Shown here in pieces: positions 7,001-8,253 of a stretch of DNA of 8,253 nt. Position numbers and translations under genes: made by a program. Origin of the DNA: CAYMCJ01 sp964388985. GTDB lineage: Bacteria; Patescibacteriota; Patescibacteriia; Patescibacteriales; CAYMCJ01. The notes under the pieces were generated by a model that saw only the letters and a list, made by a program, of their open reading frames with translations, was not told the DNA's origin and did not search any database. The stretch lies in the NCBI GenBank assembly GCA_964388985.1, contig CAYMCJ010000048.1:1-8253 (forward strand). The letters are read 5' to 3'. Position 1 is the first letter of the stretch. The number at the start of each line of letters is the position of its first letter.

Positions 7001-8253
7001 TCTCCGCCTAAATATTTCGGTATTAATTTTTCGTAAATTAAGCCGCTTTCCCTATAAGCGCTATAAGTTGTGGGCGTATCTCCTCTTTCCAATTTAATAT
7101 TGTCAACCTCGCAGTCATCGCCTTTCTTAATAATTTTAAACCTAACTGTACAACCCGCGTAATCAGAGGAATATATATAAAAAATATAAAATCTTTGCCA
7201 GTTGTCTTCAACTTCAAAATTGGACTGGCTGGATATATCGGCTGATTCTCCCAGCCAAAACTCGCTGTCTGAATCGCAATTTCTGGCGTCAAAAGACAAG
7301 GTAAAAGTTGAACTGGCTATTTTATACTCGGTACCGTCGCTCTTTTTTATTTCCAGCTCATAAGGATTACCGGCTAAAATTGTATCGGCATCATCAGATA
7401 ATAAATTGGCGCCTAAACCGGCCTTTGTCCTTATAAATTCATGACAACCCTCGTCCCCAGCGCCGCATTTATCAACAGAATCATTAAAATATTCATATTC
7501 GCTGCTATTACCCCAGGCAATTGTATCCGTAGTAGTGGCATAATTAGCCTCTGAATAAACGGGCGCAACCGCATATTTCTTACAGCCGACTCCTTCGCTA
7601 TCGCAAAACTCAAGCGTATTTTCTAAAAATGAATAGGTGGTGCCGTCGCTCTTTTTTCTAAATGTTTGGCAGGTGTTATATTGGGGGGCACAGGAATTAC
7701 TGCCAAAATTCCAGGCCCTTCTATCTTCAGTGCAATAACCATAAATTTCGCATGAGCCATCCGACTCTTCCTTAATACAAGTCTGTTCATCGGCGCAATA
7801 AGTATCGTCTCGGCTTATACCCAACTCGCTCTCCTCTCCTTCTCCAAAAACCTGCTCAGATATTATCATTGGTCCCGGCCCTTCACGCCGGCAATAATTC
7901 AAAGGCGCTTTAAGAACCCAGCCGGGGTCAACTAACCCTTTGCACCAAGCATCACCAGTCTCGTTACTGTCATAGCAGTCTACCAAATCGCCTAAACTTT
8001 TAACTTCGCCGATTCCTTCTTCTTCGCCATTTCCTTCTTTATGGTCCTTAATATACTGCGCTGCCAACTCCCAGCCAACCGGCAAAATCCTAAATTTTCT
8101 AAGTATTATTATAGACCGATAAGGATAATTCAAATCCTTAAAGTCCGGCTCTAAATTTTCACCGGTGGTAAAACCGAAAATTCCGTCTTTATTCAAATAT
8201 CCCTGCTCTATTGCCTGACCAACAGTTAACTTATTTTCAATCGCCTGCCTGAA
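1060..8253 (-). CDS. Giant cysteine-rich multidomain protein, probable cell-surface or secreted adhesin (5'-partial)
   Basis: The frame is open to the right edge. The first possible initiator (TTG, 8194-8196) has 19 more sense codons upstream, reading FRQAIENKLTVGQAIEQGY, so the true start and any signal peptide lie outside. The stop is TAG at 1060-1062. At least 2,397 residues are present with no internal stop or frameshift. About 130 cysteines (over 5%) point to a disulfide-stabilised exported protein. Order: Cys-poor start (1-73); Cys-x6-Cys repeat region (169-1194) holding jelly-roll domains at 264-384 and 722-876; cysteine clusters at 613-714 and 1073-1155; a third jelly roll with Cys-rich insertions (1445-1744); a Cys-rich C-terminal third with clusters at 1878-1953 and 2112-2243; a PKD-like domain (2249-2376). 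Calcium-loop-like acidic motifs lie at 409, 557 and 1478. I see no protease, glycosidase or nucleotide-binding motif, no transmembrane segment, no LPxTG and no C-terminal anchor. An adhesive or glycan-binding role is inferred from the domain types. The family is not one I can name. Confidence 0.93.
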   Translation of the reverse strand, partial: FRQAIENKLTVGQAIEQGYLNKDGIFGFTTGENLEPDFKDLNYPYRSIIILRKFRILPVGWELAAQYIKDHKEGNGEEEGIGEVKSLGDLVDCYDSNETGDAWCKGLVDPGWVLKAPLNYCRREGPGPMIISEQVFGEGEESELGISRDDTYCADEQTCIKEESDGSCEIYGYCTEDRRAWNFGSNSCAPQYNTCQTFRKKSDGTTYSFLENTLEFCDSEGVGCKKYAVAPVYSEANYATTTDTIAWGNSSEYEYFNDSVDKCGAGDEGCHEFIRTKAGLGANLLSDDADTILAGNPYELEIKKSDGTEYKIASSTFTLSFDARNCDSDSEFWLGESADISSQSNFEVEDNWQRFYIFYIYSSDYAGCTVRFKIIKKGDDCEVDNIKLERGDTPTTYSAYRESGLIYEKLIPKYLGGEDRMSGDCFKDSDNDDFMEEINGASDKCDDFVRFCNEKEVDCELYTSQKDDYSIPAKVTAFDYCPGECVGYDTFVQSKTVFDSSRYNYFIPSTAKTCGAAAVGCDEFTNLDKIELEGEEKEYYSYLRQCKKSNAACDDFYTWEGSNETGFQLKVFNLWDNDNDGEPDVTEDDSEKCSQTIYKLPATDPKYSSDCREFYNRDGEISWHLYTRTVSCTENCHPYRRTEKNIITIDECKEECKKGKDECGSVCAACQNNCGSKDCSETESDGLQSCRYEGSNSSVFCKNNGYWNSEHYACLYNAVPGEGVSCSQSSVGCREYNGNEGANMRILFTDDFESGNTQDWEGDLKSENNPSNESIKVGGHSLFIEDEDENGKYKIYNTVGNLVQKNKSYVLKFIAKSLTGGASKFFDNGIGFGTSTTDILFSVSSSELANEWRLYEFNLARLNNNKGNYEIASTTKLFIQADGNFYIDDIRLVEITDRYYLIKDSWVTPVACDNKLSDPRGESCSTEIEYPRCYAQEMLGCEKYTDREGDIHNLHNFTYLCSESAVGCELMIDTYNSSSTAGVCAGEADSFEFVVYNNEAECSAGDKGCERFGQASEYEDEAVYRDVYLINDSDKCDEIKCESGDAGCEEWTSPDGKVYFYDPGDMVCEYRQLYGTSTAKGWGWYKQGKKKCSGQSGNDGYCLNNSDCNTGTAAACTNDESCRSNKCVTDSNKNKKCSVTGENCSGDSDCELLNSCVNDKCSYVCVIDKNDAECATDLSEDNPPKTLGIGGVGNRIAQPSDWVGLCPASEAGCTEYVDPVSKFYINLFNEHATNASIEPYTLYIQKNVSISCPQLYHLDVGSNKLTSGSGRFPYTIYTENEEECSASGDVNSILRKAVVSYQLKQNIDKTSCNGVVNFDEGCALFNERMISGKDGYTKLKFNADKTLDGETPSVEPPLDSNTLLKVSPNRVCNQWLACQSFVKDEDGNNVCFDIGLCDNLDENGNCSNFLVASTTNQTYSYEDNKNKVGDISNMTGYVKVGYEGNTLQSDYYNLAAMTQKGQATNVLNGDFEFYGSNGYPLGWTARKYTYDIEKSCDNDDDGYGDGVTSCKEDSACAPHKCEFEKWDGESVINDAVWEEGMFSVINNPVSSQSEGIDYPVNGKSFLRFSPSKGMMTSEFIDVEPSTEYVLSGLINTLKFNTVSGFDDITVNVSILTYDKNNFLSSKANNSYSTVDLEKCDGSANGQPWINGCSISLSAGNGWQRLQTSFKVGSHTHKIKLEITGAAFYGGLLCCDKGVTSSTNLDDCRDGDNKDYFYSPSRNCNEVGTKEQKFCGNVTENKQIISSDTCAGTVYIDDLKITPVLNNRDNSNIDQSCRLYPQDDSFSCEYYEDSGKRQKGLNGYCLEHDRYPGSEDSCLMWYPIDKVEGEGIEEGAGYSDRFPLYYCIDATSTTPVEYRKNYNYASDVGCDRGAGCNAANIPGISGSYGSVDEGDSACNEGCGADCDEDDDQHLFKAGLTPIGKCWSDENGEPCDSGDDGWYTYDGSLADHIDTSKAYGTCGACATCICGPDCAIVDETAYGLKYVYEPTGEVFDRGWYCTKVVQAVTMLGQNKYWSGRAYLGSNYKFECNIDKDGKKVPGVSNICEYSSDYPPFGAIVPPSSSWSELSNPYEWDSREGYEGNQPLFNEEPDEDSWDPPYQVRMGQLVSTSSVMRLFAESHGYWEWETGYMCADESFCEGQAGLTNDQDKCENDSCNDGYCEDIERAGSGKRGVCSNGSVCNLDGNYPCPGSHAIYTGVYMPTKDEDSNKAWSPPENLCGCSGETPRPVASSEKLGECCCGNVCGDCTEGCDSNPAGEYCDFCFIYPKVENIKINNIADKEITVKATGFINLVFNSIVDSQQGPLIKYVVDWGDGKTVISGVEMRDRPNPEEPHSLYHLYSYWDLKSKSEESGEESNDYSISCDGDYCAVTPKVKIKDNWGYESGWISFANEIKVYKK
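1069..1452 (-). other. Protein domain: C-terminal PKD-like beta-sandwich (residues 2249-2376)
   Basis: The motif YVVDWGDGKT (2288-2297) is the signature W-x-[FW]-G-D-G-like strand of PKD domains. It is followed by HSLYHLYSYW, at the place of the usual H-x-Y strand, and VTPKVKIKDNWGYES, at the place of the final V-x-D-x-x-G strand. A loop holding C2343 and C2348 is inserted before the last strands. PKD domains in bacterial surface proteins act as spacers or mediate protein and glycan contacts. No sorting signal follows it. Confidence 0.7.
1468..1863 (-). other. Protein segment: cysteine-rich C-terminal region with a triple cysteine (residues 2112-2243)
   Basis: There are about eighteen cysteines in 132 residues. 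The first part has CADESFC, CENDSC and CSNGSVC loops like those at 1073-1155. A less Cys-dense link (about 2170-2198) leads to CGC and then the CCCGNVCGDCTEGC run at 2218-2231, and CDFC closes the region just before the PKD-like domain. Three adjacent cysteines are uncommon and may mark a compact knot or metal site. Confidence 0.6.
2338..2565 (-). other. Protein segment: cysteine cluster CGACATCICGPDC and preceding acidic loop (residues 1878-1953)
   Basis: The segment opens CNEGCGADCDEDDD and ends with five cysteines in 13 residues (1941-1953). The spacing C-x2-C-x2-C-x-C-x3-C resembles metal-cluster or metallothionein-type loops as much as disulfide knots. The acidic run directly after C1886 could bind calcium. 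No ligand can be assigned from the sequence. Confidence 0.5.
2773..2859 (-). other. Protein segment: GYCLEHDRYPGSEDSCLMWYPID (residues about 1780-1808)
   Basis: This short, well-ordered block combines an invariant-looking CLEHDR start with a CLMWYPID end. With the later stretch FGAIVPP...RMGQL...MRLFAESHGYWEW (about 2034-2106), it resembles from memory blocks shared by large uncharacterised proteins of Parcubacteria. That recollection is not backed by a search. It suggests the C-terminal third is a conserved family core rather than filler between repeats. Confidence 0.4.
2965..3864 (-). other. Protein domain: jelly-roll / CBM4-9-like module 3 with cysteine-rich insertions (residues 1445-1744)
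   Basis: The start TNVLNGDFE and the following PLGWTA are the canonical opening of CBM4/9-like domains. Later strands include GKSFLRFSPS, STEYVLSGLI, GNGWQRLQTSFKV and the closing YIDDLKITP. At about 300 residues it is roughly twice the usual length. The excess is explained by two insertions: 1477-1502, with four Cys and a DxDxDGxxD loop, and about 1674-1730, with seven Cys. The insertions sit between predicted strands, which suggests surface-loop decoration. Confidence 0.7.
3736..3765 (-). other. Protein motif: calcium-loop-like DNDDDGYGDG (residues 1478-1487)
   Basis: D1478, D1480, D1482, G1483 and D1486 again fit D-x-D-x-D-G-x-x-D. The loop is flanked by C1477 and C1491 and lies inside the third jelly-roll domain, so a disulfide probably closes around it. 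A looser acidic version, DSDNDD, occurs at residues 409-414. Confidence 0.6.
4732..4980 (-). other. Protein segment: dense cysteine cluster (residues 1073-1155)
   Basis: Thirteen cysteines fall in 83 residues, with short Asn/Asp-rich loops such as CLNNSDC, CTNDESC, CSGDSDC and CVNDKC. The repeated C-x-[ND]-x-x-C spacing indicates several tandem small disulfide knots. It is like the cysteine-rich stalks of other extracellular proteins but matches no family I can name. No hydrophobic core is apparent, so folding probably depends on oxidation outside the cytoplasm. Confidence 0.65.
5569..6033 (-). other. Protein domain: jelly-roll / CBM4-9-like module 2 (residues 722-876)
   Basis: The module starts GANMRILFTDDFESGNTQDW, nine residues after the Cys-x6-Cys motif ending at C714. 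It carries GGHSLF, the SYVLKFIAKS strand and NEWRLYEFNL, and closes with FYIDDIRLVEI. These match the strand order of module 1 and of CBM4/9-like domains. Unlike the rest of the protein it has no cysteine at all, which fits an autonomous fold inserted between disulfide-rich modules. Confidence 0.68.
6217..6360 (-). other. Protein segment: cysteine cluster with paired spacing (residues 613-660)
   Basis: Nine cysteines occur in 48 residues, beginning CTENC and then spaced C-x3-C-x6-C-x3-C-x2-C-x3-C-x4-C. The segment is rich in Lys and Glu, unlike the Asn/Asp-rich cluster at 1073-1155, so it may be a different small knot or a metal-binding site. It lies between a calcium-loop-like motif and the second jelly-roll module. 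Confidence 0.55.
6487..6528 (-). other. Protein motif: calcium-loop-like DNDNDGEPD (residues 557-570)
   Basis: D557, D559, D561, G562 and D565 fit the D-x-D-x-D-G-x-x-D pattern of thrombospondin type 3 and EF-hand-like extracellular calcium loops. Further acidic residues (EDD) follow. It is a single motif rather than a dockerin pair, so a structural calcium site is the more likely use. Confidence 0.6.
7042..7410 (-). other. Protein domain: jelly-roll / CBM4-9-like module 1 (residues 264-385 of the giant protein)
   Basis: It begins NLLSDDAD only 13 residues after the Cys-x6-Cys motif ending at C251. It contains a core strand TFTLSFDAR, the typical NWQRFYIFY strand, and the terminal VDNIKLERGDTPTTYSAY. 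The N-L-L start, the W-x-R-[FY] strand and the closing [VI]-D-[ND]-[IL]-x-[LI] strand are hallmarks of CBM4/9-like and related galactose-binding-like jelly rolls. A glycan ligand is an inference; these folds also serve as structural spacers. Cysteines C307, C349 and C362 lie inside the fold. Confidence 0.65.

Larger units (their letters stand above)
4615..7692 (-). repeat. Protein-level repeat region: twelve Cys-x6-Cys pairs, most followed by x2-aromatic (residues 169-1194)
   Basis: Pairs spaced exactly Cys-x6-Cys occur at 169/176, 198/205, 244/251, 426/433, 433/440, 495/502, 527/534, 707/714, 942/949, 983/990, 1022/1029 and 1187/1194. Eight end in Gly-Cys, such as CSESAVGC, CGAAAVGC, CPASEAGC and CSAGDKGC. 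The second Cys is usually followed by two residues and an aromatic: CKKY, CHEF, CDEF, CREY, CERF, CEEW, CTEY. Variants occur at 914/922 (x7 spacing, CEKY), C592 (CREF) and 1293/1303 (x9 spacing). The stretches between motifs are mostly about 30-60 residues, rich in Tyr, Ser and Asn, and diverge strongly. This suggests one ancient module with a conserved local disulfide. Confidence 0.8.

Noticed and set aside
7331..7350. Slippery A-AAA-AAG site in the giant gene (with a similar poly-A stretch near 7645-7657).
   Set aside because: The heptamer fits the -1 frameshift pattern, but AAA-AAG lysine pairs are common in AT-rich genes and the zero frame continues for 2,000 codons. No stimulatory structure was evident.
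8194..8196. TTG as the real start of the giant gene.
   Set aside because: The frame is open for 19 more codons to the window edge, no ribosome-binding site precedes the TTG, and the peptide after it has no signal sequence. It is read here as an internal leucine.

Overview
The window looks like part of a small, low-GC bacterial genome, most likely a member of the Candidate Phyla Radiation (Patescibacteria, Parcubacteria-like). Three observations suggest this: a very long cysteine-rich mosaic protein, weak or absent Shine-Dalgarno signals, and protein segments that resemble, from memory only, uncharacterised giant proteins of that group. No ribosomal or housekeeping marker is present, so the taxonomy is an inference. 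A reading frame of about 2,400 codons with no in-frame TGA argues against the recoded-TGA lineages (Absconditabacteria, Gracilibacteria).

Layout: everything real is on the minus strand, so transcription runs from high to low coordinates. From the right edge (8253) to 1060 lies one uninterrupted coding region whose 5' end is outside the window, at least 2,397 codons long. It encodes a modular protein with about 130 cysteines: a repeated Cys-x6-Cys-x2-aromatic motif, three jelly-roll domains like carbohydrate-binding module families 4/9, DxDxDG calcium-loop motifs, several dense cysteine clusters and a C-terminal PKD-like domain. No catalytic domain was recognised. A 295-bp gap (765-1059) follows. 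It is filled by a DNA-level repeat array built on TTCAGCG words and bracketed by an inverted repeat whose left arm ends 12 bp before the next start codon. The second gene (764-48) encodes a 238-residue protein with about fifteen G-x-G-x-x-x-A heptapeptides and one membrane segment near its C-terminus. Positions 1-47 are AT-rich and show no convincing terminator.

Working model (inference): the giant protein is exported and acts at the cell surface in adhesion or glycan and metal binding, stabilised by disulfides. The small protein is a membrane component, possibly of an envelope or secretion apparatus, made from the same transcript. The repeat array between them may form RNA structure that sets the level of the second gene. 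None of these roles can be proved from the sequence alone. Residue numbers for the giant protein count from the TTG codon at 8194-8196; add 19 for the residue count from the window edge.
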